Assembly: GCF_002939865.1 (NCBI RefSeq)
Contig: NZ_MDEE01000007.1
Coordinates: 1 to 64,000, forward strand
Direction of reading: 5' to 3'
Source: Xanthomonas dyei
Lineage (GTDB): Bacteria; Pseudomonadota; Gammaproteobacteria; Xanthomonadales; Xanthomonadaceae
DNA length: 64,000 nucleotides
Made by a program: the position numbers and the translations under genes. Of this stretch, positions 54,026-63,934 are shown one piece after another (position 1 is the first letter of the stretch; each line of letters begins with the position of its first letter). The notes beneath the pieces were generated by a model. That model did no database searches, had not been told where the DNA came from, and worked only from the letters and a program-made list of their open reading frames with translations.

Positions 54026-54546
54026 ACGACACGAGTGCTTCGCCCCCCTCACCCCAACCCCTGTCCCGAGAGGAGATGAGAGGAGAGGAAATGAGGGGGG
54101 CTTCAAGCAGCAGCTCGACCGCTTGCCCTTCTCCCGCCGGGCGGGAGAAGGTGGCGCGCAGGGCCGGATGAGGGGACGGGCGAAGCCTCGCGCAGGCTGG
54201 GCGATACGAGCGCTTCGCTCTGCCGCGGGGGAGAGGGGCCTGAGCAGCAGCTCGACTGCTTGTCCTTCTCCCGCCGGGCGGGAGAAGGTGGCGCGCAGCG
54301 CCGGATGAGGGGACGGCCGAAGCCTCGCGCAGGCTGGGCAATACGAGTGCTTCGCTCTGCCGCGGGGGAGAGGGACCTGAGCGGAAGCTCGACCGCTTGC
54401 CCTTCTCCCGCCGGGCGCGAGAAGGTGGCGCGCAGGGCCGGATGAGGGGACGGGCGAAGCCTCGCGCAGGCTGGGCGATACGAGCGCTTCGCTCATCCCC
54501 TCACCCCAGCCCCTCTGCCGAACTGAGAGGTGCTTGAAGCGGCAGC
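54026..54546. other. 521-bp gap filled by 137-bp tandem repeats
   Basis: The gap between alr and the convergent DUF3016 gene has almost no unique DNA; see the repeat entry. Long open frames here run through the repeats and are not genes. Confidence 0.65.
54106..54516. repeat. 137-bp unit, three tandem copies
   Basis: Units start at 54106, 54243 and about 54380. The shared hairpin CTTCTCCCGCCGGGCGGGAG is at 54128, 54265 and 54402, exactly 137 bp apart. Each unit runs through AAGGTGGCGCGCAG and GGATGAGGGGACGG to GCGAAGCCTCGCGCAGG (itself a small hairpin), then CGAGCGCTTCGCTC (another). Copy 3 has a base change (GGGCGCGAGAAGG). CCTCACCCCAACCCC lies on the left flank (54045-54061) and CCTCACCCCAGCCCC on the right. 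Confidence 0.85.
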
Positions 54547-55119
54547 TTACAACCCAGCCGTCGTGCGATCGCCGCGGAACTGCTTGCGTACCCAGTCGTC
54601 GATCATCGCTTTCTCGAAGCGCAGCGGGTCGCTGTCGGTCAGCCGCGGGCCACTCATCAGGAAGGCCGAGTCCACCAGCTTGCGTTCGCCCTGGTCGATC
54701 ACCCGGCCGTCGGCGCCGGTCAGCGTGTAGCTAAAGCTCAGGCGCGGTGGGTAGATGTCCTTGACGCGCACGTCCTGCATGCGCGGGCCGTGCCAGGGCT
54801 CGTACTGGCCGGCACGGCGGATGTCGGTGATGGTCACGCTCAGGTGCTGGCCGTCTGGGAGCTTGCGGGCGGCACTCTGCTGGAAATGCGTGGCCAGCTG
54901 GGTCACCCAATCGCCGCGCTGCGCTTCCCAGCGATTGCCGCTGAAGCGTACTTCGGAAAATTCGGCCGGGTCGGTCCAACGCACGTCCACCTTGCCATCG
55001 CTGCTCAGCGCACGTGGTGCCTGCGGGTCGGTGACGTTGCGCACGCGGGCCTGCACACCGGTTGCCGCGAGCAGCCCTGCCAGCAACAGGCCGGCGCCGG
55101 AAACACTGGAAAGTTTCAT
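54547..55119 (-). CDS. DUF3016 domain secreted protein
   Basis: A 190-residue exported protein. The signal peptide (MKLSSVSGAGLLLAGLLAATGVQA) is followed by the DUF3016 domain: VRWTDPAEFSEVRFSG, a WVTQLATHFQQSAARKLPDGQHLSVTITDIRRAGQYEPW core, DIYPPRLSFSYTLTGADGRVIDQGERKLVD, and a final helical segment LRFEKAMIDDWVRKQFRG. It is probably periplasmic; the function is unknown. The start at 55117-55119 gives the intact signal. The gene converges on alr and is separated from it by the tandem repeat array. Confidence 0.85.
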   Translation of the reverse strand: MKLSSVSGAGLLLAGLLAATGVQARVRNVTDPQAPRALSSDGKVDVRWTDPAEFSEVRFSGNRWEAQRGDWVTQLATHFQQSAARKLPDGQHLSVTITDIRRAGQYEPWHGPRMQDVRVKDIYPPRLSFSYTLTGADGRVIDQGERKLVDSAFLMSGPRLTDSDPLRFEKAMIDDWVRKQFRGDRTTAGL

Positions 55120-55316
55120 GGAAAGCCTCCAAGCCAAGGGTACGTTGCGTACCCGCTGTCAGAGCAGTGTGGGGCTGCACCTGGCCGCCCGCAACGCACG
55201 CTGCGCCGGTGTCGCACGCGCGTTGCCGCCTGGTTAATCCGCGTCGGGGGCGCCATGACGGCGAGTTCACTGCGCCTGCGCCCGCGCTTCACGGCACACG
55301 CCGGAAGATCGGCCGC

Positions 55317-55814
55317 ATGGACACCCACTCTTTCCGCACAAAGTCAGCCTCATCGGCGCCGGCGCACATGCCGGCGGACGTGCGCCTGCAGTTCATCGAC
55401 TGGGCAAAACAGCACGGCCACAACCCCGCCACCGGGGCCGCCGCCTTCGTCGCCCTGCAAAGCGAGGTGGACCTGGACCTGGCCACACGTGGGTTGCGCA
55501 TCGAGCCCGGTACCGACCCACGCGATGCACTGCGCGAGCACCTGGCCGGGCTGGCACGTCAGGTCGATGTTGCCGTGCAGTTTCCACCGGTGTACGCCTA
55601 CACCGCGGCAACGGGGGTGGAGTATCGCTACTCGCTGATGCTGGTGATCGCCGAGGACTGCGTCGAGTGGACCGGGCGGGTCTGGCAGGACCTGGATTAC
55701 CAGGGAATGCTGACCGGCCGTGGACAAGGGCCGCGTGCCAACTACACCCAGCTGGCGCGCATGGCGCTGGAAAACGAGCTAGATCAGGAGCGTCCGCGTT
55801 ATGTCCAGGCATGA
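55317..55814 (+). CDS. conserved protein of unknown function
   Basis: A 165-residue soluble protein starting MDTHSFRTKSASSAPAHMPADVRLQFIDWAKQHGHNPATGAAAFVAL. Its middle (VDVAVQFPPVYAYTAATGVEYRYSLMLVIAEDCVEWTGRVWQDLDYQG) looks beta-rich. No family is recognised. The ATG at 55317 has GGAAGATCGG upstream; longer in-frame starts to 55062 are poor. It overlaps the next gene by 14 bases and the run continues to the hybrid kinase, so a role with that kinase is possible but unproven. Confidence 0.6.
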   Translation: MDTHSFRTKSASSAPAHMPADVRLQFIDWAKQHGHNPATGAAAFVALQSEVDLDLATRGLRIEPGTDPRDALREHLAGLARQVDVAVQFPPVYAYTAATGVEYRYSLMLVIAEDCVEWTGRVWQDLDYQGMLTGRGQGPRANYTQLARMALENELDQERPRYVQA

Positions 55815-56091
55815 ACTCGAACTGGAATTGCCGCTCGGTACGCAGGTGGTCACCGGCGAAGACGGCTTCAGCGAGCGCTGCCGTGGCGAGTGCGCAGAAC
55901 TGGGGCTGTCGCGGGTGAGGCTGCTGTTGCTGGATGCCGACTACGCACGCTCCACCGCCTGGCGCGAAGAGGCGCAGCGCTGGATGGACGAGCAGCTGCG
56001 CCGTGAGGGCGAGTGGGTATTTCGCGGGGTGATTGCCGGCATCGTGGTGCTGGCGACCTGCATCGCCCTGGCCGCCGCCACGCTCTGGTAA
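55801..56091 (+). CDS. small membrane-anchored protein
   Basis: A 96-residue protein (MSRHELELELPLGTQVVTGEDGFSERC...) whose last about 25 residues (FRGVIAGIVVLATCIALAAATLW) form one transmembrane helix, a C-tail anchor with the N-terminus in the cytoplasm. Cys27 and Cys31 form a CxxxC motif in ERCRGECAELG. It overlaps the preceding gene by 14 bases and lies 42 bp ahead of the hybrid kinase. Function unknown; the context suggests it is co-expressed with the kinase. Confidence 0.65.
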   Translation: MSRHELELELPLGTQVVTGEDGFSERCRGECAELGLSRVRLLLLDADYARSTAWREEAQRWMDEQLRREGEWVFRGVIAGIVVLATCIALAAATLW

Positions 56092-56133
56092 GCGGAGCGG
56101 CATCACGCGAGCGACCAGCGGCGCAACGCAGGC

Positions 56134-58248
56134 GTGAACGACGTCGACCCCTGTGCACCCGCTGACGACATCGGGCGTGGTTTCATCCGTCCGTCATCCG
56201 CTCCGGCAGCATCCGTGGTTTCCGATTTGAGCACCTCCAGTTCCAGCCCCGATCTGGCCGCCGCCTTGCCGGCCGTCATCGCCGAGCCGTTTCTCGATCC
56301 GGCGATGTATCACGAGATCTTCCACAACATCGATGCCGGTTTCTGCGTCATCGACATGGTGTTCGAGGGCGAGCAGGCGGTCGATTACGTGATCCGCACG
56401 ACCAATGGCGCGTTCGAGCGCTATACCGGTCTGTCCGACGCGCTCAATGTGTCCATCCGCGGCATGCTCCCCGAGCATGAGCAGGAATGGTTCGACCGTT
56501 ACGGCCAGGTCGCCCGCACCGGCAACCGTATCCATTTCGAAATGCAGGCCAAGGCGCTGCGGCGCTGGTATTCGGTGGACGCGTTCCGGGTCGGTCAGCC
56601 GGAACAGGCGCGGGTCGCGGTGCTGTTCATGGACATTACCGAGCGCAAACGCGTGGAGCGCGAGCTGGCCGAAAGCGAGGCGCGTTTTTCCGCGCTGGCC
56701 GACGGCCTGCCGATGCCGGTATGGGTATTGGACGCCCAGGGCGTGGTGCGCTTCGTCAACAGCGCCTACGGCGAATTCTTCGGCCTGGATATTTCCAGCG
56801 GCACCGTATCGGCGTGGAGCGAATTGCTGCACCCGGACGATCTGTCGATCTTCCAGTTCGAGCTGTCGGCTGCGCTGGAAGAACAACGCGGCCTGCGTGC
56901 GCTGGTGCGTGCGCGCCGCCACGACGGGCAGTGGCGCTGGATCGAAATGACCGCCACACCGCGCTATTCGGCCGATGGACGCTTCATCGGCCTGGCCGGC
57001 AGCAGCCCGGACGTGACCGAACAACGCGAAATCGAGTTGGCGCGCGAGCAATTGCTGGAGTCGGAGCGCAGTGCGCGCAACGAAGCCGAAAGCATGGCGC
57101 GGCTGAAGGACGAGTTCCTGGCCACGCTGTCGCATGAGTTGCGCACCCCGTTGACCACCATTCTGGGCTGGAGCGAGTTGCTGCTGCAGCGCGTGGAAGA
57201 AGGGCACCCCAATTACAAAGGCCTGTCGGTGATCGCCAGCAGCGCACGCGCGCAGAAGCGGCTGATCTCGGACATGCTCGATCTGAGCAGCATGTTGCTG
57301 GGCAAGGTGCAGCTGGAAGTCGAAGCGCTGGACCTGGCCGAGCAGGTGCGCGAGGCGCTGGGCACGCAGGAACTGGCCGCCGAGGGCAAGGACCAGGTGT
57401 TGGAATTGCACCTGCCGCCGACCCCGTGTCTGGTGCTCGGCGATGCCACCCGCCTGCAGCAGGTGCTGTGGAATCTGCTCTCCAACGCCATCAAGTTCAC
57501 CCCGGCGCACGGCCGCATCGACGTCACCATCGAACGCGACGATGGGCATCTGCTGGTGTCGGTGCGCGACTCCGGCGACGGCATCGCGGCCGAGTTCCTG
57601 CCGCATCTGTTCGGCCGCTTCCGTCAGGCCGATGGCACCACCACCCGCCAGCACGGCGGCCTGGGGCTGGGTCTGGCAATCGTGCAGCAGCTGGTGGAAA
57701 TGCACGGTGGGCAGGTCGGCGCCACCAGCGGCGGGCGCGGCAAGGGCGCCACCTTTACGGTGCGTCTGCCCGAGCATATTCCCGATCAGGCCAAGCGCCC
57801 GCGCCGCGAGTTGCGTCGGCGCCTGATGTCCGAACAGATCGTCGAAGCGCGTGCGCTCAACGGTCTGCGCCTGTTGGCGGTCGAAGACCAACCGGACATG
57901 CTCGACTACCTGCGCCGCCTGCTCGAAGAACAGGGCGCCGAAGTGGTCACTGCCGGCAGCGCCACCGATGCGCTGGCCTTGATCGATCACCGCGGTCACG
58001 CGCGTTTCGACGTGATGCTGACCGACATCGGCATGCCCGGCATGGACGGTTACGGATTGATCCGTACCGTGCGCGACAACCTGGGCCTGGATGGGCACGC
58101 GCTGCCGGCGGTGGCGGTGACGGCACTGGCCCGCGACGACGATCGCAAGCGCGCGCTGGACTCGGGGTTTCAGGAACATCTGGCCAAGCCGTACAGCGTG
58201 GCGCAGCTGGTCACCGCAGTCCGGGCAGCGCGCGAATCCGTGGAGTGA
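56134..58248 (+). CDS. PAS-containing hybrid histidine kinase/response regulator
   Basis: A 704-residue soluble signalling protein. Two PAS domains (about 55-170 and 185-305; the second opens ALADGLPMPVWVLDAQGVVRFVNSAYGEFFGLD and ends RFIGLAGSSPDVTEQREIE) precede a HisKA domain with phospho-His334 (ATLSHELRTPLTT). An HATPase follows (NLLSNAIKFTP, RDSGDGI, HGGLGLGLAIVQQLVEMHGG). The C-terminal receiver has phospho-acceptor Asp631 (DVMLTDIGMPGMDGYG). No transmembrane helix is visible, so it senses an internal signal. It has no output domain; the phosphate must go to another protein. The GTG at 56134 is taken as start; GTG 56215 is possible. Confidence 0.93.
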   Translation: MNDVDPCAPADDIGRGFIRPSSAPAASVVSDLSTSSSSPDLAAALPAVIAEPFLDPAMYHEIFHNIDAGFCVIDMVFEGEQAVDYVIRTTNGAFERYTGLSDALNVSIRGMLPEHEQEWFDRYGQVARTGNRIHFEMQAKALRRWYSVDAFRVGQPEQARVAVLFMDITERKRVERELAESEARFSALADGLPMPVWVLDAQGVVRFVNSAYGEFFGLDISSGTVSAWSELLHPDDLSIFQFELSAALEEQRGLRALVRARRHDGQWRWIEMTATPRYSADGRFIGLAGSSPDVTEQREIELAREQLLESERSARNEAESMARLKDEFLATLSHELRTPLTTILGWSELLLQRVEEGHPNYKGLSVIASSARAQKRLISDMLDLSSMLLGKVQLEVEALDLAEQVREALGTQELAAEGKDQVLELHLPPTPCLVLGDATRLQQVLWNLLSNAIKFTPAHGRIDVTIERDDGHLLVSVRDSGDGIAAEFLPHLFGRFRQADGTTTRQHGGLGLGLAIVQQLVEMHGGQVGATSGGRGKGATFTVRLPEHIPDQAKRPRRELRRRLMSEQIVEARALNGLRLLAVEDQPDMLDYLRRLLEEQGAEVVTAGSATDALALIDHRGHARFDVMLTDIGMPGMDGYGLIRTVRDNLGLDGHALPAVAVTALARDDDRKRALDSGFQEHLAKPYSVAQLVTAVRAARESVE

Positions 58249-58465
58249 TGCCGGCGCGGCGGCAATGTCGCGCAGGTGACGGTGGCGCGGTGAGCAGGGG
58301 GCGATCGCAAGGCGGTTGGGTTCGATAACGGTCCGCGCGAGCTGGCCGCCGATGCCAGCGCAGCGTGCGCATTCTGTAGATGGAGATGCAGCGATACGCC
58401 GCGTTTGCTGCATCGTTCACGCACGCTGGCCTAGCGTGATGCGCTCCGCTCATGGAGATACCGCG

Positions 58466-58774
58466 ATGCCCAAATACGCCCCGCACGTCTATTCCGAACA
58501 CGTGCAGATCGCCACGCTCGAGCATTGGGTGTCCCTGCTCGGCGGACAGGAACGTGTGCGCATCGAACTCGACGATGGCAGCACGCTCAGCGGCACCGTC
58601 GCGGTGCGCCCCACCATCCAGACCTATCTCGACGACCACGACAACGAAGGCGTCAACGGGCAGCTGCGTCTGGATCAGCTGGATGCCACGCAGGAGCCGC
58701 ACTGGATCTGGATGGATCGCATCGTGGCCGTGCACCCGCTACTGCTGGGGGCCGATCCACACGCCATGCCGTGA
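58466..58774 (+). CDS. DUF3247 family protein
   Basis: A 102-residue protein starting MPKYAPHVYSEHVQIATLEHW after GGAGATACCGCG. The core RVRIELDDGSTLSGTVAVRPTIQTYLDDHDNEGVNGQLRLD is the DUF3247 signature, an Sm-like beta-barrel. It might bind RNA or a partner protein, but no function is established. It stands alone downstream of the hybrid kinase on the same strand, 217 bp away. Confidence 0.82.
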   Translation: MPKYAPHVYSEHVQIATLEHWVSLLGGQERVRIELDDGSTLSGTVAVRPTIQTYLDDHDNEGVNGQLRLDQLDATQEPHWIWMDRIVAVHPLLLGADPHAMP

Positions 58775-58862
58775 CGCGGGCGTGTTGACGATGTATTTAC
58801 TTCTCCCTGGACAGTTGTCGGCATGATGGCCGACTGTCGCAACTGTTCAGGATTGGCTCGCA

Positions 58863-60200
<1,338 letters not shown>

Positions 60201-60342
60201 GCGGGGGCGTTCGCGGGCTTTCTCCCTTCTCCCCCCGGGAGAAGGTGCCCCGCAGGGGTGAAGGTGCCCCGCAGGGGTGGATGAGTGTAGGTGCGCAGCC
60301 TCGTAGACATGCCGCATAGCGTGGCTTCGCCCCGTACCCTCA

Positions 60343-60391
60343 CCCCAATCCCAATCCCAACCCCAACCCCAACCCCAACCCCAACCCCAAC
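60343..60391. repeat. hexamer array CCCAAT/CCCAAC
   Basis: Two CCCAAT units followed by six CCCAAC units in tandem (one base of slack at the ends). They sit just upstream of the GAGGGGA array within a C-rich tract. Confidence 0.8.
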
Positions 60392-60400
60392 CCCTCTCCC

Positions 60401-60455
60401 GAGGGGAGAGGGGAGAGGGGAGAGGGGAGAGGGGAGAGGGGAGAGGGGAGAGGGG
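60401..60455. repeat. heptamer tandem repeat GAGGGGA x7
   Basis: Seven exact tandem copies (60401-60449) plus a six-base partial. The first unit completes a CTCTCCC-GAGGGGAGAG hairpin with the upstream sequence. Confidence 0.9.
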
Positions 60456-60992
60456 CTTTGTTCCTTCTCCCCTCGGGAGAAGGTGCCCGAAGGGCGGATG
60501 AGGGTAGGTGCGCAGCCTCGTAGACGTGCTGCGTACTGCGCTTGGCCCCGCCCTCTCATCCCAACCCCTTTCCTGCGGGGGAAAGGAGCTTTGGCTTATC
60601 GCCGATTTCCTGCGGTGGCGCCCAAGCTGAGGACGTGCCGATTCGATCTTTGCAGCCGTGTTTGGCGACTAGGAGACATTGGTGGTCGCAACAATGGCGG
60701 CCAGAAGAGCCGGGCATTTGCCCGGTTCTTGATGGATATGCGGCGCGGGCACCATCGCCATGCAACGTAGATGCCGTGGCATGCAACGTGGACACCACAT
60801 CGTCAATAGAAGCAGGACAGCTGACGCGTCCATGCCTGCCGCGTCAAGCTCTTATGCGCGTATCGACGAGCAGCCGCTAGCCAGATTTCCGAGCGGCCGC
60901 TAGCTAGATTTCAACGAGATGCTGCTAGTCGAACCGTTAATTGATACTGCACGTGCCGCAGGCAGTTCACTCATCTGCACAAAGCACCATGC

Positions 60993-61253
60993 TCAGCGCG
61001 GTGCCTCTGGCGATGCACTGAAACGACGTGCGTAGCCGCGTTCCTCGGTGATGCGGCTGATGTCGTCGTCGGCCATTTCCGGGGCGCCATAGACCGCGTA
61101 GGCCACGCTGCCGTCGTCGCGCTCACCGACCTGATGCAGGCGGTAACGGGGGCGACCGGCGCCGGTGTTTTCGGGGTAGTGCATCGGTGGCGGCGTGTCG
61201 TCCAGGTCCATTTCGCTGTTGTCGACAACTCCACCTACGAACAGGGCTCGCAT
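60993..61253 (-). CDS. small conserved protein, unknown
   Basis: An 86-residue protein starting at an ATG after CCGGAGATACGCG (MRALFVGGVVDNSEMDLDDTPPPMHYPENTGAGRPRYRLHQVGERDDGSVAYAVYGAPEMADDDISRITEERGYARRF). The pattern VGGxxDNxEMDLDxxxPPxHYP with YRLHxVGxRDDGxxAYAVYG is a recurring small Proteobacterial domain that I cannot name. It is soluble with an acidic centre. It is divergent from the methyltransferase gene. Confidence 0.65.
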   Translation of the reverse strand: MRALFVGGVVDNSEMDLDDTPPPMHYPENTGAGRPRYRLHQVGERDDGSVAYAVYGAPEMADDDISRITEERGYARRFSASPEAPR

Positions 61254-61444
61254 CGCGTATCTCCGGTGTGGGCTTGGCTTCCAGCCTAGGCCGGCAGATG
61301 TTGCGTGCGCATCAACGGTCCGTATAAACAGCGCAAGGCGAGCCGTTCGCAGATCACGCAATGGTTGACCCGCGTCAGCGCGCAGCGATTTGCCACGCGG
61401 CAGGCCGGACCGCGCGCCGAGGACGGGCACCAGGCAGCGCTCCC

Positions 61445-61450
61445 TTACAA
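61445..61450 (+). promoter_or_regulatory. -10-like box TACAAT
   Basis: TACAAT lies about 30 bp upstream of the methyltransferase start (61480). It is a near-perfect -10 hexamer, but no clear -35 is seen at the right distance. It makes the earlier in-frame ATG (61450) unlikely as a start. Confidence 0.4.
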
Positions 61451-61479
61451 TGGCGGTCTGTTCACGACCCGATGATCCG

Positions 61480-62547
61480 ATGGCTGGCCCGCACGATGCA
61501 CCGCTTCAAGCCCTGTTCCTGCCCTTCGCCCAAAGCGCGCTGCCGTGGCCGACCGGCCCTGTGCTGTTCCTGCGTGCGCGCGATGGTTTCCCGCTGCGCG
61601 AGCATGCATCCGCCGATGCGCTGACCTGCGAGCAGAGTTTCCGCCCGTTCGCGCAGGCATTGGAAGGCAGCGGCTGGCGCGTGCGCGAAGAGGGCGAGAT
61701 CGAGGCCGACAGCACGCGTTATGCGCTGGTGCTGGTGCTGCCGCCGCGGCAGCGCGAAGAAGCGCGCGCGCTGTTCGCACGTGCGCTGGCACTGACCGCG
61801 CCCGGCGGCCGGGTGGTGGCGTGCCAGTCCAATAACGAGGGCGCGCGCTCGGGCGAGGCCGATCTGCGCCAGCTCGCCGGTCTGGCCGGCAGCCTGACCA
61901 AGCACCACTGCCGCACCTATTGGACCGCGCCGCTACCGGCCAACACCGATGCCGCGCTGCAGGCGCGCTGGGCGGCGCTGGATACGCCGCGCAAGATTCT
62001 GGATGGGCGCTTCGTGAGCCGACCGGGCGTGTTTGCCTGGGATCGCATCGATCCTGCATCGGCGTTGCTGGTCGAGCACCTGCCGGCCACCCTGGCCGGG
62101 CACGGTGCCGACCTGGGTGCGGGGTTCGGGTATCTCTCGGCCGAAGTACTGGCCCGCTGCGCCAAAGTCACCGCGCTGGATCTATACGAAGCCGAAGCGC
62201 GCGCACTCGCGCTGGCGCGGCGCAATCTGCAGGACATCGCGCATCCGGCGCAGTTGCAGTACCTCTGGCAGGACGTCACCGCCGGGCTGGCGGCGCAGTA
62301 CGACTTCATCGTCAGCAACCCGCCATTCCACACGCCCTCGCGCGCCGATCGCCCGGACATCGGCCAGCGTTTCATCGCCGTGGCCGCGCAGGCATTGCGC
62401 CCGGGCGGGCAACTGCTACTGGTGGCCAACCGGCATCTGCCTTACGAGCAGGTGCTCAACGAAAGCTTCGGCCAGGTACGGGTGGCTGCCGAGCGCGACG
62501 GCTTCAAGTTGATCGCTGCCGTGCGCGGCAAGGCGGCGCGCGCATGA
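61480..62547 (+). CDS. class I SAM methyltransferase, RsmC-like
   Basis: A 355-residue methyltransferase. The C-terminal half is the Rossmann core with motif I GADLGAGFGYLSAEVLA (about 203-219), the acidic loop TALDLYEAEARALALARRN, and NPPF (SNPPFHTPSRADRPDIGQRF) typical of N-methyltransferases acting on nucleic-acid bases. The N-terminal half is a decayed methyltransferase-like domain, as in RsmC, which makes m2G1207 of 16S rRNA. It is first in a run of three overlapping genes. The rRNA target is by family, not proof. Confidence 0.87.
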   Translation: MAGPHDAPLQALFLPFAQSALPWPTGPVLFLRARDGFPLREHASADALTCEQSFRPFAQALEGSGWRVREEGEIEADSTRYALVLVLPPRQREEARALFARALALTAPGGRVVACQSNNEGARSGEADLRQLAGLAGSLTKHHCRTYWTAPLPANTDAALQARWAALDTPRKILDGRFVSRPGVFAWDRIDPASALLVEHLPATLAGHGADLGAGFGYLSAEVLARCAKVTALDLYEAEARALALARRNLQDIAHPAQLQYLWQDVTAGLAAQYDFIVSNPPFHTPSRADRPDIGQRFIAVAAQALRPGGQLLLVANRHLPYEQVLNESFGQVRVAAERDGFKLIAAVRGKAARA

Positions 62548-63257
62548 AACTGGTCAAACACATCGCCAATCTCGGCTATGGCAGCCGCAAGCAGGTGACC
62601 CAGCTGTTTCGCCAGGGCGCCGTGACCGATGTGCAGGGCGAGGTGCTGTATGCCGACGATCAGGTGGAGCACGACGCCATCCGCATCGATGGCGAGCCGT
62701 TGGACCCGCCGCCGGGTTTTAGCCTGTTGCTGCACAAGCCCAGCGGTTACACCTGCTCGACCAAGGACACCGGCCGGTTGATCTACGAGCTGCTGCCACC
62801 GCGGTTTCGCTCGCGTGCGCCAGTATTGGCGCCGGTGGGGCGGCTGGATCGCGAGACCAGCGGCATGCTGCTGATGACCGACGATGGCGCGTTGCTGCAT
62901 CGGATCATTTCGCCCAAATCCGCGCTGGACAAGGTCTACGAGGTCAGCCTGGCCGAAGACCTGCGCGGCGATGAAGCGGCGCTGTTTGCCAGCGGCGAGC
63001 TGCTGCTGGAAGGCGAAACCAAGCCATTGCTTCCCGCCGAGCTTGAGGTCCTTGGCGCGCGCCAGGCACGTCTGACCTTGCACGAGGGCCGCTATCACCA
63101 GGTGCGTCGCATGTTCGCCGCCGCCGGCAATCACGTGGCGGCATTGCATCGCAGCCGCATCGGCGGCTTGTCGCTGGACGCGCTGCCATCGGGCCAATGG
63201 CGTGCCTTGGAGGCAAGCGATCTGGAGGTGTTGTTCGGGCGCGGAGCGACTGCATGA
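62544..63257 (+). CDS. rsuA: 16S rRNA pseudouridine(516) synthase, RsuA-like
   Basis: A 237-residue pseudouridine synthase. The N-terminal S4 RNA-binding domain (1-50; MKLVKHIANLGYGSRKQVTQLFRQGAVT) is followed by the catalytic RsuA-type domain. Catalytic Asp102 is in VGRLDRETSGML; other landmarks are LLLHKPSGYTCSTKD and HEGRYHQVRRMFAAAGNHVAALHRSRIGGL. It overlaps the methyltransferase gene by 4 bases (ATGA) and is itself overlapped by the next gene, so all three are co-transcribed. It fits a small ribosomal RNA modification operon. Confidence 0.92.
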   Translation: MKLVKHIANLGYGSRKQVTQLFRQGAVTDVQGEVLYADDQVEHDAIRIDGEPLDPPPGFSLLLHKPSGYTCSTKDTGRLIYELLPPRFRSRAPVLAPVGRLDRETSGMLLMTDDGALLHRIISPKSALDKVYEVSLAEDLRGDEAALFASGELLLEGETKPLLPAELEVLGARQARLTLHEGRYHQVRRMFAAAGNHVAALHRSRIGGLSLDALPSGQWRALEASDLEVLFGRGATA

Positions 63258-63934
63258 CGGCGGCCATACCGCTGCCGTTTCGCCCGCAGGCGGTGATCTT
63301 CGATATGGATGGTTTGATGCTCGACAGCGAGCGCGCCATCACTGCCTGTCTGGCGCAGGCGGCCGATGCGCAAGGGCTGACAATCGAGCCGACGTTCTGG
63401 TTGCAGATGGTCGGTACCGGCGATGTGGCGTGCCGCCGTCTGCTTGGCGAACGCGTCGGCGACGCCGCTGCCGAACGCATGCTGGCGCGCGCGCAACTGC
63501 TCTATGACGCCGTCGCAGAGCGTGGTATTCCGCACCGGCCCGGCATCATTGCGCTGCTGGAGTATCTGGCTGCGCTCGATATGCCACGTGCGGTGGCGAC
63601 CTCCACCCAACGCCCGCTTGCGTTGCGCAAGCTGAAAGCGGCCGATCTGCTGTGGCGCTTCGATGCGGTGTGCAGCGCCAGCGATGTGCAGCATCCCAAG
63701 CCGGCGCCGGATATCTACCTGCTGGCAGCGCAGTCGCTGGGCGTGGAGCCTGCACACTGTCTGGTGCTGGAAGACTCGCCGACCGGCGTGCGCGCCGCAT
63801 TGGCAGCAGGCATGACCCCGATCCAGATCCCGGACCTGCTCGAACCCGATGCGAACGTGCGCGCGTTGGGCCATCGCATCATGCCCTCGCTGGCCGATGC
63901 GCAGCGCCTGCTGGAAGCGCGACTGTCGGGTTGA
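63254..63934 (+). CDS. HAD-superfamily phosphatase
   Basis: A 226-residue hydrolase of the beta-phosphoglucomutase/phosphatase subgroup. Motif I is FDMDGLMLDSE (about 15-25; nucleophile Asp and acid Asp), motif II is ATSTQRP (Thr/Ser), and motif III Lys lies in QHPKPAPDIYLLAAQSLGV with acidic EDSPTGVRAALAAGM as motif IV. A helical cap domain spans about 30-90. It overlaps the RsuA gene by 4 bases (ATGA). It probably removes phosphate from a small sugar or nucleotide; the substrate is unknown. Just beyond the stop, TCCGAAAAAG occurs twice within 20 bp (about 63955-63975). Confidence 0.9.
   Translation: MTAAIPLPFRPQAVIFDMDGLMLDSERAITACLAQAADAQGLTIEPTFWLQMVGTGDVACRRLLGERVGDAAAERMLARAQLLYDAVAERGIPHRPGIIALLEYLAALDMPRAVATSTQRPLALRKLKAADLLWRFDAVCSASDVQHPKPAPDIYLLAAQSLGVEPAHCLVLEDSPTGVRAALAAGMTPIQIPDLLEPDANVRALGHRIMPSLADAQRLLEARLSG

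Larger units (their letters stand above)
60201..60992. other. 792-bp repeat-rich gap
   Basis: It contains GAAGGTGCCCCGCAGGGGT twice (60240-60280), the CTTCTCCC hairpin repeat (60228-60244 and 60473-60489), two microsatellites (listed separately) and, at about 60870-60930, a pair of near-identical GCCGCTAGC(C/T)AGATTTC segments. No gene is recognised. Confidence 0.6.

Noticed and set aside
54106..54516. Possible CRISPR array
   Set aside because: The repeat is 137 bp with no short repeat/unique spacer structure and no cas genes nearby.
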